Positions 1 through 8,332 of a stretch of 64,000 bases of DNA are shown here, piece after piece. The notes beneath the pieces were generated by a model. That model saw only the letters and a list, made by a program, of their open reading frames with translations. It made no database searches and was not told the origin of the DNA. The stretch is from the NCBI RefSeq assembly GCF_025567345.1, contig NZ_JAOQJS010000003.1, positions 124,001 through 188,000 of the forward strand. Direction: 5' to 3'. How positions within the stretch are numbered: the first letter of the stretch is position 1; each line of letters starts with the position of its first letter. The DNA is from Coprococcus ammoniilyticus (lineage in GTDB: Bacteria > Bacillota > Clostridia > Lachnospirales > Lachnospiraceae). The position numbers were made by a program, and so were the translations under genes.

Positions 1-1191
1 GATAGTCATACTGAATTTGTTACCAAGTTCATCTTCATAGACTAATTTACTTGTATATTTCCCTTGCTTTGTCACGTTACCGTTAAATTTAAGTGTACGT
101 GTGGCAGCAGCTGTCTTGATCTGATATTTAACCCCTGCCGGCAGTCCGCTGACAGAGCAATTGGAGTAGCCCTTTCCAAGTGTCTGACTCTTATCAACAG
201 AATCTCCAAGTTTGTATACATATGTTTCTGATTTTTCTATCGTATAAGTTTCATCCCGATAGATACATTCTCTTGACAGATTTAATTTTGGAACTACTAC
301 TTTTATATAGGAGTTTTTCTGTAACACCGAATCTCCTGTAAGCTTAATCTTATAAGTAAGCGAATCCGTTGTTGTTATCTGTCCGATCGTATACTGTTTC
401 AGATAGTCTGCACTTTCATATTTCTTTGCCCATACCTGAAAGTCCGAAGCCGTGAGTGCTGCCTGCTTTGTTAATGTAATGGTTAACAGATCCGGCTGTG
501 CTATATTCAGGCTCTTAACGATCAGTGGTTCTTCCGGTGTCGGGATTGGTATGATCGAAGCTGCTTTCTTCACTGTAATCTTACAGGTGGCTTTCTTACC
601 GGAACCATCCTTTGCTGTTGCTGTGATCGTAACGGTTCCTTCCTTCTTTGCCTTTACGACACCTTTGCTGGTTACAGTTGCAACCTTCTTATTGGATGAC
701 TTCCATACGACTGCCTTGCTGCTGGCTTTCTTCGGTGTAACCGTTGCCTTTAAGGTCTGCTTTTTGCCAATTGTCATCGTGGACTTGGTCTTGTTCAGCT
801 TTACCTTGGTAACCGGTGTACCGACTGTCACTGTGACCGTGCATTTTTTCTTCTTATCTGCCTTTGAGATCACATAGATCTTAGCGGTTCCTTTTTTCTT
901 CGCTGTGATCTTACCTTTTGCATTTACCGTCGCAATCTTTTTATTGCTTGTCTTATATGTAACCTTCTTTGAAGCCTTTCCGGTTACTGTTACCTTTGAT
1001 TTTAAGGTAAATGTCTTTCCTTTTTTTAGTGTCAGTTGTTTTGCCGGCAGGTTTGTGACTGCCACCGTTTTTACCTTGCCACCGGCTGCATACGATTCCT
1101 GTACCGGCACTGTCAGGATCGAGACAGCTACCGCAAATGCCAGAGTCACGACAAAAATCCTTTTTATCATTGTTGTTCTTCCGTTTTTCAT
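1..1191 (-). CDS. Secreted bacterial Ig-like (Big_2) repeat protein, 3' end beyond window
   Basis: This frame stays open from the ATG at 1191 to the left edge (397 codons), so the C-terminus is missing. It starts with a signal peptide (basic MKNGRTTMIKR, then a hydrophobic stretch ending near SYAAG). Two or three Big_2-type repeats follow at residues ~35-190, with the usual hallmarks 'KKGKTFTLK', 'TYKTSNKKIATVNAKGKI' and 'VWKSSNKKVATVTSKGVV'. After residue ~200 comes an unassigned extracellular part. The start is fixed by GGGAGG five bases upstream; the overlapping ATG at 1195 is in a frame that soon closes. Such proteins are exported and act as surface adhesion or wall-associated modules, but the specific role is unknown. 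Confidence 0.85.
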   Translation of the reverse strand, partial: MKNGRTTMIKRIFVVTLAFAVAVSILTVPVQESYAAGGKVKTVAVTNLPAKQLTLKKGKTFTLKSKVTVTGKASKKVTYKTSNKKIATVNAKGKITAKKKGTAKIYVISKADKKKKCTVTVTVGTPVTKVKLNKTKSTMTIGKKQTLKATVTPKKASSKAVVWKSSNKKVATVTSKGVVKAKKEGTVTITATAKDGSGKKATCKITVKKAASIIPIPTPEEPLIVKSLNIAQPDLLTITLTKQAALTASDFQVWAKKYESADYLKQYTIGQITTTDSLTYKIKLTGDSVLQKNSYIKVVVPKLNLSRECIYRDETYTIEKSETYVYKLGDSVDKSQTLGKGYSNCSVSGLPAGVKYQIKTAAATRTLKFNGNVTKQGKYTSKLVYEDELGNKFSMTI

Positions 1192-1265
1192 TCATACCTC
1201 CCTGTAAAAATACCTTGTTTTTATGTTATTCTGCGTCTTTTCCTGCTATATAGACATATAGTTTC

Positions 1266-1294
1266 ATTATATCTGACGCCCAACATAAAAACAA
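1266..1294 (-). promoter_or_regulatory. Sigma-A-type promoter for the Ig-like gene
   Basis: On the minus strand TTGTTT (1294-1289) and TATAAT (1271-1266) are separated by 17 bases, a near-consensus housekeeping promoter about 75 bases upstream of the ATG at 1191. This is inferred from sequence only. Confidence 0.5.
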
Positions 1295-1357
1295 GGTAAC
1301 GCATTCTATTTATACAAAATATCCAGTTGTTTTTGTGCAGTTTTACACCAAACGAAC

Positions 1358-1559
1358 GGCACTGCAACAAACACCGGAGCCACATTGTAAATGACCTGCT
1401 GTGCTTTCGATTCGAAGTAAATGCCCTATTTGTAAATACTCCTGTGCCAACTCGCCTCCGGCTCAAACAGGCACCCGTATTTACAGGCAATTTACTTCTC
1501 TTGTCGAAATGCTCGCGGATGTCATCTTACAATGTGGCTCCGGTGTTTGTTGTAGTGCC
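1358..1559. repeat. Large palindromic (MITE-like) element, copy 1
   Basis: The two ends, 1358-1390 and 1527-1559, are inverted repeats matching at 32 of 33 positions. The match continues inward with gaps to a central hairpin around 1430-1490, so the ~200 bp could fold into one long stem. The core contains GGCGAGTTGGCACAGGAG (minus sense), which also occurs in copy 2 in the opposite orientation. No convincing coding sequence is present; short ORFs here are by-products of the palindrome. It could be a non-autonomous transposable element or a structured RNA/terminator. Confidence 0.7.
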
Positions 1560-1673
1560 TGTTAATTTCTATATAAAATATATAAGCTCCAAATCTTTAA
1601 ATTTAATCTCACTTATTTATTTTCCGTTGTGACATATCACAACTTGTAATTACATTACGAAGTCAATCATAAT

Positions 1674-1898
1674 TACACCTGCTGGGCTTTATAACATAAA
1701 AATATGATGCCCTTTATAATATGACATTTGCGAGCATTTCGACTGAAAAAGCACATTGTCAGTAAATACGGGTGCCTGTTTGAGCCGAAGGCGAGTTGGC
1801 ACAGGAGTATTTACGAATAAGACATGTGCTTTGAGTCGAAAGCGCAGCAAGTCATTTATAGAGGGCATCATATTTATGTCATAATTCTAGCAGGTGTA
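1674..1898. repeat. Large palindromic (MITE-like) element, copy 2, facing copy 1
   Basis: The termini carry ACACCTGCT (1675-1683) and AGCAGGTGT (1889-1897), and the arms keep matching inward (ATATGATGCCCT at the left, GGGCATCATAT at the right). The core holds GTGCCTGTTTGAGCC and GGCGAGTTGGCACAGGAG, the reverse complement of the copy 1 core. The outer arms differ in sequence from copy 1, so the two share a core but not their ends. The element ends four bases from the spoIIIAH stop codon, so its transcript could also act as the operon terminator. Confidence 0.7.
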
Positions 1899-1901
1899 TT
1901 C

Positions 1902-2639
1902 CTACTTATCTTCGGCAACTGTTATTACAAGCTGGGATACATCGTAGCCGGTTTTTCTGGTTACGATGTCTTCCACCTGTGCCCGTTCGGTGTCGGACAG
2001 GTTTGCAACAGGAAGTGTAACATCGACGGTATCATCATTTACGGTTACGATGCAGTCGGTATAGCCTTTTGCTGTCAAGACGGTTTCCGCATCCGTCTCT
2101 TTTTCAATCGTATCAGTAAGTTTAACGTAGCTGCTTACTGCTTCATCTTTTGCTGCGCTGTCCATGGTTTCATCATTGATGATTGCAAGCAATGCTTCTT
2201 TACTTTTTGCCCGGTTCTGCTCCCTGTTCAGCTTTGCAGTTGCGAGATTCGTTCTCATTGCCTGTGCACTGGTAAGGACTGCTTCCCCTATGTCTTCTTC
2301 ATCACTGTTTAACTCCACATTTTCCTCTAAAGCCGCCTGTTCCAGATATGTAGGATCGATATTCTCCGATGCAGCTTCTCCGCCTGCTTCTGTATTATCC
2401 GCAGCTCCCATCGTTTCTTTATTTGCCTGATCTGTAAGCTCTTTTTCTGAAGTATCGGAAACGTCAGCTTTCTCACTATCATAGCTGATAACTTCAGCAT
2501 CCGCATTTGTCTCCTTTGCCTTTTGCCGCAACAGGTCGTCTCTTTTTCCTGCATTGAAATTCAGATAGCCTGCAACTCCGATCATAACCGACAGGGCAAA
2601 TATCACCAGACGGTTTTTCTTAAAGATTTTTTTCTTCAT
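1902..2639 (-). CDS. spoIIIAH: Stage III sporulation protein AH
   Basis: This is the last gene of the spoIIIA operon. The mother-cell protein spans the outer forespore membrane and its C-terminal YscJ/FliF-like ring-building domain meets SpoIIQ or its clostridial equivalent in the intermembrane space, forming the feeding channel. The 245-aa product has a short basic N-terminus (MKKKIFKKNRL), one membrane segment at residues ~11-27, an acidic low-complexity linker (~35-120) and a conserved C-terminal domain (~130-240) that includes LNREQNRAKSKEALLAI and ARGYT-like 'AKGYTDCIVTV'. It lies 16 bases after spoIIIAG. Order and domain make the call firm; the linker is long and variable as in other clostridia. 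Confidence 0.95.
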   Translation of the reverse strand: MKKKIFKKNRLVIFALSVMIGVAGYLNFNAGKRDDLLRQKAKETNADAEVISYDSEKADVSDTSEKELTDQANKETMGAADNTEAGGEAASENIDPTYLEQAALEENVELNSDEEDIGEAVLTSAQAMRTNLATAKLNREQNRAKSKEALLAIINDETMDSAAKDEAVSSYVKLTDTIEKETDAETVLTAKGYTDCIVTVNDDTVDVTLPVANLSDTERAQVEDIVTRKTGYDVSQLVITVAEDK

Positions 2640-2655
2640 TCATATCCTCCATGCT

Positions 2656-3309
2656 TTATTCTTGTTCTAATACAACTATCTTATGCGCCGGAACATCAAA
2701 TAATGCCTGCACGGCTTCGGTTATTTTTATCGTAATCGTCGGATCGGAAGCCCCCGTACAACTGACCAGAACTCCCTCAATCTCCGGCTCCAGTATTTTG
2801 CTCACATAGGGATATTCGCCGCTGTCTGCGTTTGTCATAACAGAAGCCTCACTTCTGTTTTTCTGGCTGCTGCCGTCGGATTCGCTTTCAGACTTCGTCA
2901 CATCTTTTTCTATAATTTTTTCACCGCCATCTTTTAATGTGATCATGACACTTACCGTTCCGACGCCCTTCACCTGAGACAATATCCCCCGCAACTTCTC
3001 CTCCTGAAATACTATATAGTCTTCATAGCCGCTGTTCGCCGATAATATTTCACCGGAAGTTTCCTGTCCATTGTCCGTATCAGCCTCCCCGTTCTGTTGT
3101 TTTCCAGTCACTCCACCAGACGTTTTATCCTGCTTCGTTCCGGTTAAAGCATCAAGTCCGGAAAATCTGTTTTCCTTATCAGACGGCCAGAGAATGACCA
3201 GCAGACAAATACCTGCAAGCAAAATTCCCATGCACTTTCGAAGTGCCGCATTTTTGTCTTTTTTCAATTCCTGCAGCTTCTGTTTGATGTTATTCCATAT
3301 TCCTTCCAT
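2656..3309 (-). CDS. spoIIIAG: Stage III sporulation protein AG
   Basis: The 217-aa product matches the ring-forming SpoIIIAG of the SpoIIIA-SpoIIQ channel. It has a cytoplasmic N-terminus of ~25 residues, one membrane segment (~27-43), a linker, then a domain with VKGVGTVSVMITLKDGG and the C-terminal EIEGVLVSCTGASDPTITIKI segment typical of this family. It sits between spoIIIAF and spoIIIAH in the conserved order. In Bacillus subtilis it forms a large stacked ring in the intermembrane space; the same role is inferred here. Confidence 0.95.
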   Translation of the reverse strand: MEGIWNNIKQKLQELKKDKNAALRKCMGILLAGICLLVILWPSDKENRFSGLDALTGTKQDKTSGGVTGKQQNGEADTDNGQETSGEILSANSGYEDYIVFQEEKLRGILSQVKGVGTVSVMITLKDGGEKIIEKDVTKSESESDGSSQKNRSEASVMTNADSGEYPYVSKILEPEIEGVLVSCTGASDPTITIKITEAVQALFDVPAHKIVVLEQE

Positions 3310-3354
3310 GCTCTCTCACTCCATTATATGTAACATGTCCGCTTTTAGTACATG

Positions 3355-3840
3355 TTATTTTGTCTGATATCCATTTACAAATATTTCTATCCTGTCCTCA
3401 CTGATCTTATATTCTTTTGCGATCTCCTGACGGAGATTTGCCGCATCCATGGTTGTATCTGTTGTGCTGCCTGATGTTGTAGAAACAACATCAACCTTAA
3501 CCGCTGTGACCGTATAACTCTCATCAAAGGTAATCGTTACCTTACTATCCAATTGAAATGTATCACGCAAATGATCTTCGATCATAGTCTCCATGACATC
3601 TGTATAATATGCAACATCGCCATTTCCCGGTGCGCCTGCAACAGATTCATAGTAATAATCAAAGCTTAGAATGTCGTTCAAGCCTCCCGCACTTAATACA
3701 GGTGTCAGAACAATGATCGCCAGTACAAAACCAACCGCCGTCTGCATATATTTTCTGTATTTCTCATCCGGAAGCAAGAAAAATACCAGCGAGGAGAATA
3801 ATATAAAAAGGACGATATTTTTGATCCAAGCTAACAACAT
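3355..3840 (-). CDS. spoIIIAF: Stage III sporulation protein AF
   Basis: The start at 3840 (MLLAWIKNIV) is chosen because AGGAG lies six bases upstream. An in-frame ATG at 3939 would add a 33-residue leader overlapping the 102-base gap after spoIIIAE and has no comparable ribosome site. The 161-aa protein has two N-terminal membrane segments (~6-24 and ~31-48, containing FVLAIIVLTPVL) and a soluble C-terminal domain that ends with IEIFVNGYQTK. It is a membrane component of the SpoIIIA channel complex in the mother cell. Confidence 0.93.
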   Translation of the reverse strand: MLLAWIKNIVLFILFSSLVFFLLPDEKYRKYMQTAVGFVLAIIVLTPVLSAGGLNDILSFDYYYESVAGAPGNGDVAYYTDVMETMIEDHLRDTFQLDSKVTITFDESYTVTAVKVDVVSTTSGSTTDTTMDAANLRQEIAKEYKISEDRIEIFVNGYQTK

Positions 3841-3942
3841 ATAGCGCTCCTTTCCAATAATTGCCACCAAACGGCTATACATGTGCCTGAATGGACAACT
3901 TGACTTACCAATGTTCCATCCAGACACATGCATAACCATCCC

Positions 3943-5088
3943 CTACCTCGCAAGCAACGTCATAAGTGTGAGGGAGATGATAAATAAAAAGGAAGCACAC
4001 CAGATGCCACGCAGCATCAAACCGATGGTCTGTGCCATAATGTTAATGCCGTCGGAAAACCGTTTATCTCCCAAGGGCTGCACAAATGCGGATACGATAC
4101 GGAGAGTCAGATAGATCACCGCGATTTTGGTAACCGGCAGAAGCACTGCCAGCAATACGACGACCGCGCCCGCAATTCCGATAGCATTTTTCAAAACCAT
4201 ACCCGAACCGAGCAGGATATCCGAGACGTTCTTAACCGTATTTCCCCCCGGCAGCATCCCGAACGCTTTTAAGACGGCATTTCGTTCCAGCTTGTCCACA
4301 GATGGAACGATCACACCCTTTATCACATTCATTCCGGTTACAACTGCAAACATGGTTTTCAGGATCCATCCTGCAATATTCCTCAACAATGTAACTGTCC
4401 TTGAAAAATGATCCTCGGCATTTAACTTATTCACCAGTCCGACCACCCCACTGCATTTGGCAAGCGGAAATACGATCTGAATAATCACCTTCTCACACAG
4501 AAAAATGATCAGCATCGTGATCTGATAGGTAAATTCTGCCGTGCCTGCACCATTTGTATAGGAGACAGCCAACGTATAAGCAGGTATAAAAGTGATCATC
4601 AGATCCGTAAGATCCGAGACTGCCGACACCGCTATATTGGAAACGATCGCAAACATTCCGAGCAGGATGGATACCACCATCAGATAGGTGACAAAGAAGC
4701 CGTTTCCACCTACCATCTTTCCAAACTTTCCGGACAGATTCGTGAACACCGAACCCAGAATGACAACGGCAAGAAGCTGAAGGAGCAGGCGATTATTGCT
4801 TTTTATCTCTCCTGTAAGTGTCTGCTGTATGGTTTTCAGACTATAGTCAAGCAGTCCCTGAAGGTCTCCGTTTCGTATATAGGATACGACCTCCCGAAAA
4901 GAGAGTCCTGCCTGTTCTTCTGTCAGCATGTCCATCTCGTCAAAAGCGTTTTCGTCAAGTCCCAGATCCGTCTCATCGACATCTGAGGTAGCTGCCCTGC
5001 TGGTCTGCCCGCCAAAACACACCACAGATAATAGGATCGTGAACGCCATTACGCCTGCTATAATCATTTTCGCTTTTTGTCCTCTCAT
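3943..5088 (-). CDS. spoIIIAE: Stage III sporulation protein AE
   Basis: The 381-aa polytopic membrane protein has a cleavable-looking N-terminus (MRGQKAKMIIAGVMAFTILL), an acidic segment at ~35-60 and about seven hydrophobic segments from residue ~100 on. The order, length and segments such as FIPAYTLAVSYTNG and VKNVSDILLGSGMVLKNAIG fit SpoIIIAE, the largest integral membrane part of the SpoIIIA export-like complex. It follows spoIIIAD after four bases, suggesting translational coupling, and is probably made under sigma-E with the rest of the operon. Confidence 0.95.
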   Translation of the reverse strand: MRGQKAKMIIAGVMAFTILLSVVCFGGQTSRAATSDVDETDLGLDENAFDEMDMLTEEQAGLSFREVVSYIRNGDLQGLLDYSLKTIQQTLTGEIKSNNRLLLQLLAVVILGSVFTNLSGKFGKMVGGNGFFVTYLMVVSILLGMFAIVSNIAVSAVSDLTDLMITFIPAYTLAVSYTNGAGTAEFTYQITMLIIFLCEKVIIQIVFPLAKCSGVVGLVNKLNAEDHFSRTVTLLRNIAGWILKTMFAVVTGMNVIKGVIVPSVDKLERNAVLKAFGMLPGGNTVKNVSDILLGSGMVLKNAIGIAGAVVVLLAVLLPVTKIAVIYLTLRIVSAFVQPLGDKRFSDGINIMAQTIGLMLRGIWCASFLFIISLTLMTLLAR

Positions 5089-5092
5089 AGTT

Positions 5093-5479
5093 CTACCCCA
5101 TCAGACGAACAACCATATCGATCACATGGAACAGGATCGGCAGACTCATCACCACCATTGTCACCCGTCCGGCAAGCTCAATATGCGAAGCGATCGCACC
5201 ATAGCCTGCGTCCTTACAGATATTTGTCGCAAATTCACAGATATAGGAAATGCCAAGCATCTTAAGCAGGATCGATATATACTCCATATTGATATTGATG
5301 TATCCGGTGATGCGGTCGATGGAATCCAGTACATTTCCAAGTCTTCCTATGATAAAGCTGACAATAAATAAACACGCTCCAATACTTAAGAGCGTGCTGT
5401 ATTCTGCATTCATTTTCTTTAGTTTTATCGCTACTAAAACGACCAGAACCGATGCCATACATACCGTAACAAGACTCAT
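5093..5479 (-). CDS. spoIIIAD: Stage III sporulation protein AD
   Basis: The 128-aa hydrophobic protein has four predicted membrane segments and the family pattern ILLKMLGISYICEFATNIC followed by DAGYGAIASHIELAGR. It is a small membrane subunit of the SpoIIIA complex. It lies 12 bases after spoIIIAC and four bases before spoIIIAE. Confidence 0.95.
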   Translation of the reverse strand: MSLVTVCMASVLVVLVAIKLKKMNAEYSTLLSIGACLFIVSFIIGRLGNVLDSIDRITGYININMEYISILLKMLGISYICEFATNICKDAGYGAIASHIELAGRVTMVVMSLPILFHVIDMVVRLMG

Positions 5480-5491
5480 GCCTTTTCTCCC

Positions 5492-5692
5492 CTATCCACC
5501 GATATTTACAAGCTTCATAATGTCATTAAAGAATTCTACGATATATGGAATGATCCAAGAAAGTACAAGAATCAGTCCTGCCAGATTCAGCAGGAATGCC
5601 AGCTCGTCCTTCCCCGAATGCTTTAATATCTGATTCAACAGTGCTACAAGGATTCCTACCGCACCTATCTTCAATAATAACTGTATCGTCAT
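5492..5692 (-). CDS. spoIIIAC: Stage III sporulation protein AC
   Basis: The 66-aa protein has two membrane segments. The family-typical middle part NQILKHSGKDELAFLLNLAG, rich in charged residues between hydrophobic helices, and the position between spoIIIAB and spoIIIAD support the assignment. It is a small membrane subunit of the SpoIIIA channel. Confidence 0.95.
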   Translation of the reverse strand: MTIQLLLKIGAVGILVALLNQILKHSGKDELAFLLNLAGLILVLSWIIPYIVEFFNDIMKLVNIGG

Positions 5693-5707
5693 AAGCTCCT
5701 GCCACCC

Positions 5708-6235
5708 TTACCCTATCAGTATTATCAAAAAGATCCCTCCGAGTAATCCAAGTGATCTGGATACCTTATTTATCCTGCGTGCCCTGTCCTTTTGTTCCTC
5801 ATACTCTGCCTGCATGTTCTGTTCCCACAGCTTCAGATTCCTGATCTGCATATCGACATCCATATAACACAGCCACTTTCCAAGCTCTTTTACCGCACCG
5901 ATCTGTGCGTCCGTCAGATAGCTGTGTTCCATCAGACTTCCGATACTACCTGTCCAGATCTGCTCAAAAGAAGAAGCATATTCTTCCGTCCGGAACTGCA
6001 AAGCCAGCCCGGCAAGCCAGTCTCCGATCCTTCCCCCTGCTTTATCCGATCCTTCCCGAATGATCTCAGTGATCTCCGATGCACTGTATGCCAGATGCCC
6101 ATTTGCCATCCGGACAAATATCAGAAGCTCGTAGATATCTTCCACTCGCCGGTTTTGATAAACTCCTATCGTCTTTCCTATCCCATAGGAAGCTGCGACC
6201 ACCAGAAGCATTCCAAGAATCTTTATATATAACAT
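5708..6235 (-). CDS. spoIIIAB: Stage III sporulation protein AB
   Basis: The start at 6235 (MLYIKILGML) is preferred because GGGAGG lies seven bases upstream; an in-frame ATG at 6253 would put that motif inside the gene. The 175-aa product has an N-terminal membrane segment, the helical RRVEDIYELLIFVRMANGHL region, and a C-terminal hydrophobic hairpin (LGLLGGIFLIILIG). The fold is related to type II secretion GspF-like proteins. It follows spoIIIAA by 18 bases. Confidence 0.94.
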   Translation of the reverse strand: MLYIKILGMLLVVAASYGIGKTIGVYQNRRVEDIYELLIFVRMANGHLAYSASEITEIIREGSDKAGGRIGDWLAGLALQFRTEEYASSFEQIWTGSIGSLMEHSYLTDAQIGAVKELGKWLCYMDVDMQIRNLKLWEQNMQAEYEEQKDRARRINKVSRSLGLLGGIFLIILIG

Positions 6236-6253
6236 ATGTACGCCTCCCTGCAC

Positions 6254-7309
6254 TTATGACAGTTCTGCTACAGCCGCTTCATTTTCATATGCCGATGTCA
6301 GGCGTTCATCCTCTGCCATAAAGAGAACACTTCCCCGATCGTCAAATATCGTCCGGATCTCTCCTGTCCGTTTGCGATTGCTCAGCACGATATATCGTTC
6401 AAATATCCTCTCATCGACCAGCTTCCGAAGTCCCGGACGATTTCTGATATCATCAATGGAATTGCCATGTACGGTTGCGATCAGCTTACAGCCGCAGTTG
6501 ATCACGCTGTAGATCGCATCGATATCTTCCCGGCTGCCAATCTCATCCACCGCTATGATCTGCGGTGACATCGAACGGATCAGCATCAGCATTCCATATG
6601 ATTTTGGACAACAGTCAAGAATATCCGTCCGTATGCCGATATCATTTTGTGGTACGCCTTTATAACAGGCTCCGATCTCAGATCGTTCATCTACGACACC
6701 GATAGTATTTCCTTTGAATCCTGGAAATCCATCCGACAACATCCGGATCATATCTCTAAGAAGTGTGGTTTTGCCACATCGCGGTGGGGAAATGATCAGT
6801 GTATGAAATGTCTCATTTCCATTTATTATGTACGGAAGAACCTTCTTACAGCATCCCTTAACCTGATGTGACAAACGGATATTGATAAATGATATATGTC
6901 TGACACTCTTGATCATTCCAGATTCCAGAATGACTTTTCCTGCAAGCCCTACACGATGTCCCCCTTGAATCGTTATAAATCCCTGCCGGATCTCATCCTC
7001 ATATGCATAGAGTGAATAGTTACTGATATATTCCAGCGTTTCCCTTATATCGGCAGGTGCTACCATATATGCTTTCTTACATTCTGTGGTTCGCTTTCCC
7101 TTCTCCGTCACAAAATATTCCCGATTATCATAGATCACGATCAAGGGTTCATTCATCCTAAGCCTTATCTCCTGAAGCTTGTTATAATCATATATCTCAC
7201 TCGAAAATATTCTCCTTAACGCTACGGATAATATCTTCAATATTTCATTCTCTCTGCTTTTTTCCAAACTGATCCACCTCATGCATATGTCATCTGTAAC
7301 CATTTTCAC
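6254..7309 (-). CDS. spoIIIAA: Stage III sporulation protein AA, ATPase
   Basis: This is the first gene of the operon and encodes the cytoplasmic AAA/GspE-like ATPase thought to power the SpoIIIA channel. The 351-aa product has a Walker A motif SPPRCGKTTLL (~residue 175), a Walker B region IIAVDEIGSREDI (~255) and the family signature VVDERSEIGACYKGVPQND. The start at 7309 has a modest AGGTG four bases upstream; a later ATG (MRWISLE) has no ribosome site. It is slightly longer than usual because of an N-terminal extension. Confidence 0.94.
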   Translation of the reverse strand: MKMVTDDICMRWISLEKSRENEILKILSVALRRIFSSEIYDYNKLQEIRLRMNEPLIVIYDNREYFVTEKGKRTTECKKAYMVAPADIRETLEYISNYSLYAYEDEIRQGFITIQGGHRVGLAGKVILESGMIKSVRHISFINIRLSHQVKGCCKKVLPYIINGNETFHTLIISPPRCGKTTLLRDMIRMLSDGFPGFKGNTIGVVDERSEIGACYKGVPQNDIGIRTDILDCCPKSYGMLMLIRSMSPQIIAVDEIGSREDIDAIYSVINCGCKLIATVHGNSIDDIRNRPGLRKLVDERIFERYIVLSNRKRTGEIRTIFDDRGSVLFMAEDERLTSAYENEAAVAELS

Positions 7310-7405
7310 CTGTCAGTTCCATCATCTGCCAATACTCGAAAAGCATCTGCTTTTCTGATATGATCTGATACCTAAAGTAGGCTGTTACACACTTCTGATA
7401 GTTAT

Positions 7406-7413
7406 AATGTATG
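7406..7413 (-). promoter_or_regulatory. Candidate sigma-E -10 element of the spoIIIA operon
   Basis: The minus strand reads CATACATT here, a match to the sigma-E -10 consensus CATACANT, ~97 bases upstream of spoIIIAA. The -35 side (TTCTAATTT) is a poor match. Control of spoIIIA by mother-cell sigma-E is established in Bacillus; its use here is inference. Confidence 0.4.
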
Positions 7414-7441
7414 CATGACAAATGAAAATTAGAACAAAAAA

Positions 7442-7484
7442 ATACCACATTTCTTTCTGAATTTTTCAGAGTGAAATGTGGTAT
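7442..7484 (-). terminator. Rho-independent terminator downstream of the small ORF at 7.5-7.7 kb
   Basis: ATACCACATTTC (7442-7453) pairs perfectly with GAAATGTGGTAT (7473-7484), and the minus-strand transcript then runs into seven U residues. It ends transcription seven bases after the small ORF. Confidence 0.8.
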
Positions 7485-7490
7485 CTGCTT

Positions 7491-7710
7491 TTACAGATTA
7501 TCGTATAAATCTTCGGTAAAAGTCAGGCTTCCCCGATATCCCGCATATGTCCGGTTAAATACCAGCCGTTCATTCATCGGGAAGGAGGTCAGTATAAACT
7601 GGCAATCCTTTGTCAATGCCACTTCGCGGTCATTGCTGCTGCCATACTGTTGATCTGTTGACCCTGCCGAGCCTGCTCTCACGCACACTGGAATATTGAA
7701 CGTTTGCCAT
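7491..7710 (-). pseudogene. Small ORF, probably frameshifted
   Basis: A frame closing at 7491 (…TKDCQFILTSFPMNERLV…) looks coding and is followed directly by a terminator, but its only starts are weak GTGs around 7688. An ATG at 7710 (MANVQYSSVRES) with a GAGGT-like site upstream is in another frame that stops after 26 codons. Joining the two near the GTGCGTGAG stretch would give a ~72-aa protein. Either this is a frameshifted relic, a sequencing error, or translation starts at GTG. No family is recognised. Confidence 0.35.
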
Positions 7711-7748
7711 GTTTGCTACCTCTCTTTAGGTTCGTTATTTTATAATTA

Positions 7749-8186
7749 TTAAATGACGTACTGATCTACCATCAGGTTGTTTTGCCAATCGACGAGATCG
7801 GCTAATGTGATGCCCTCTAATACATCCTGTATTGCCTGGTCAAGTTTCTCCCAGATCAGTACACTGACACACATACTTCTGTTTTCGCAATAGGCTGCGT
7901 TAGCGCCTACACAGTCAGCAGGTGCCAGACTTCCTTCTACCGTTTCTAATATCTGCCTCACCGTATAATTCTCCGGTGAAGCATATAACATGTATCCTCC
8001 ACGCGCTCCACGGATACTTTTTACCAGTGATGCCTTATTTAATATTGCAACGATCTGCTCCAGATATTTGTCTGAAATATGCTGTCTTCTTGCAATATCC
8101 TTTATCTTAACCGGCTCACCATTATAATAGGTGGCCAGATCCAACATCAGTTTTATCGCATATCTTCCTTTTGTTGATATCTTCAT
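7749..8186 (-). CDS. Rrf2-family transcriptional regulator with putative Fe-S cysteines
   Basis: The start at 8186 (MKISTKGRYAIK) is set by GGGAGG five bases upstream and by the conserved Rrf2 N-terminus; the upstream in-frame ATG has no ribosome site. The 145-aa product has a winged helix at residues ~1-80 (ARRQHISDKYLEQI, the recognition segment; IRGARGGYML, the wing) followed by three cysteines spaced C-x7-C-x5-C (~residues 92-107). The similar trio in IscR and NsrR binds an Fe-S cluster. It is likely a repressor sensing cluster status, redox or nitric oxide. Its promoter carries palindromes that suggest self-repression. Confidence 0.88.
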   Translation of the reverse strand: MKISTKGRYAIKLMLDLATYYNGEPVKIKDIARRQHISDKYLEQIVAILNKASLVKSIRGARGGYMLYASPENYTVRQILETVEGSLAPADCVGANAAYCENRSMCVSVLIWEKLDQAIQDVLEGITLADLVDWQNNLMVDQYVI

Positions 8187-8270
8187 CTTGACCTCCCTGT
8201 CGTTGTTATCTGATTCAAATGATTCCATACATCTGTACATCATCTGAATCTCATCTACTTTTTCTGCAAA

Positions 8271-8324
8271 CATGATAAATTATCATTTTGCATTATAGTA
8301 TACTATTTCTATAGGTTTTATCAA
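8271..8324 (-). promoter_or_regulatory. Promoter and candidate operator of the Rrf2 gene
   Basis: On the minus strand TTGATA (8324-8319) and TATACT (8302-8297) lie 16 bases apart. The -10 overlaps the perfect palindrome ATAGTATACTAT (8295-8306), and a second one, ATGATAAATTATCAT, spans 8271-8285. Dyads on the promoter of an Rrf2 gene suggest autoregulation. Confidence 0.45.
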
Positions 8325-8332
8325 GTACAAAT

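Noticed and set aside
953..1195. Minus-strand ORF starting MNEKRK
   Set aside because: It starts four bases before the real start but in a frame that closes after 80 codons and has no protein-like pattern.
452..1207. Plus-strand frames of 141 and 100 codons
   Set aside because: They are the antisense of the Ig-like gene; the minus strand has a signal peptide, repeats and a good ribosome site.
1327..1871. Short ORFs with the shared segment LRLKQAPVFT on opposite strands
   Set aside because: The similarity comes from the palindromic repeat itself, not from coding selection; no ribosome sites.
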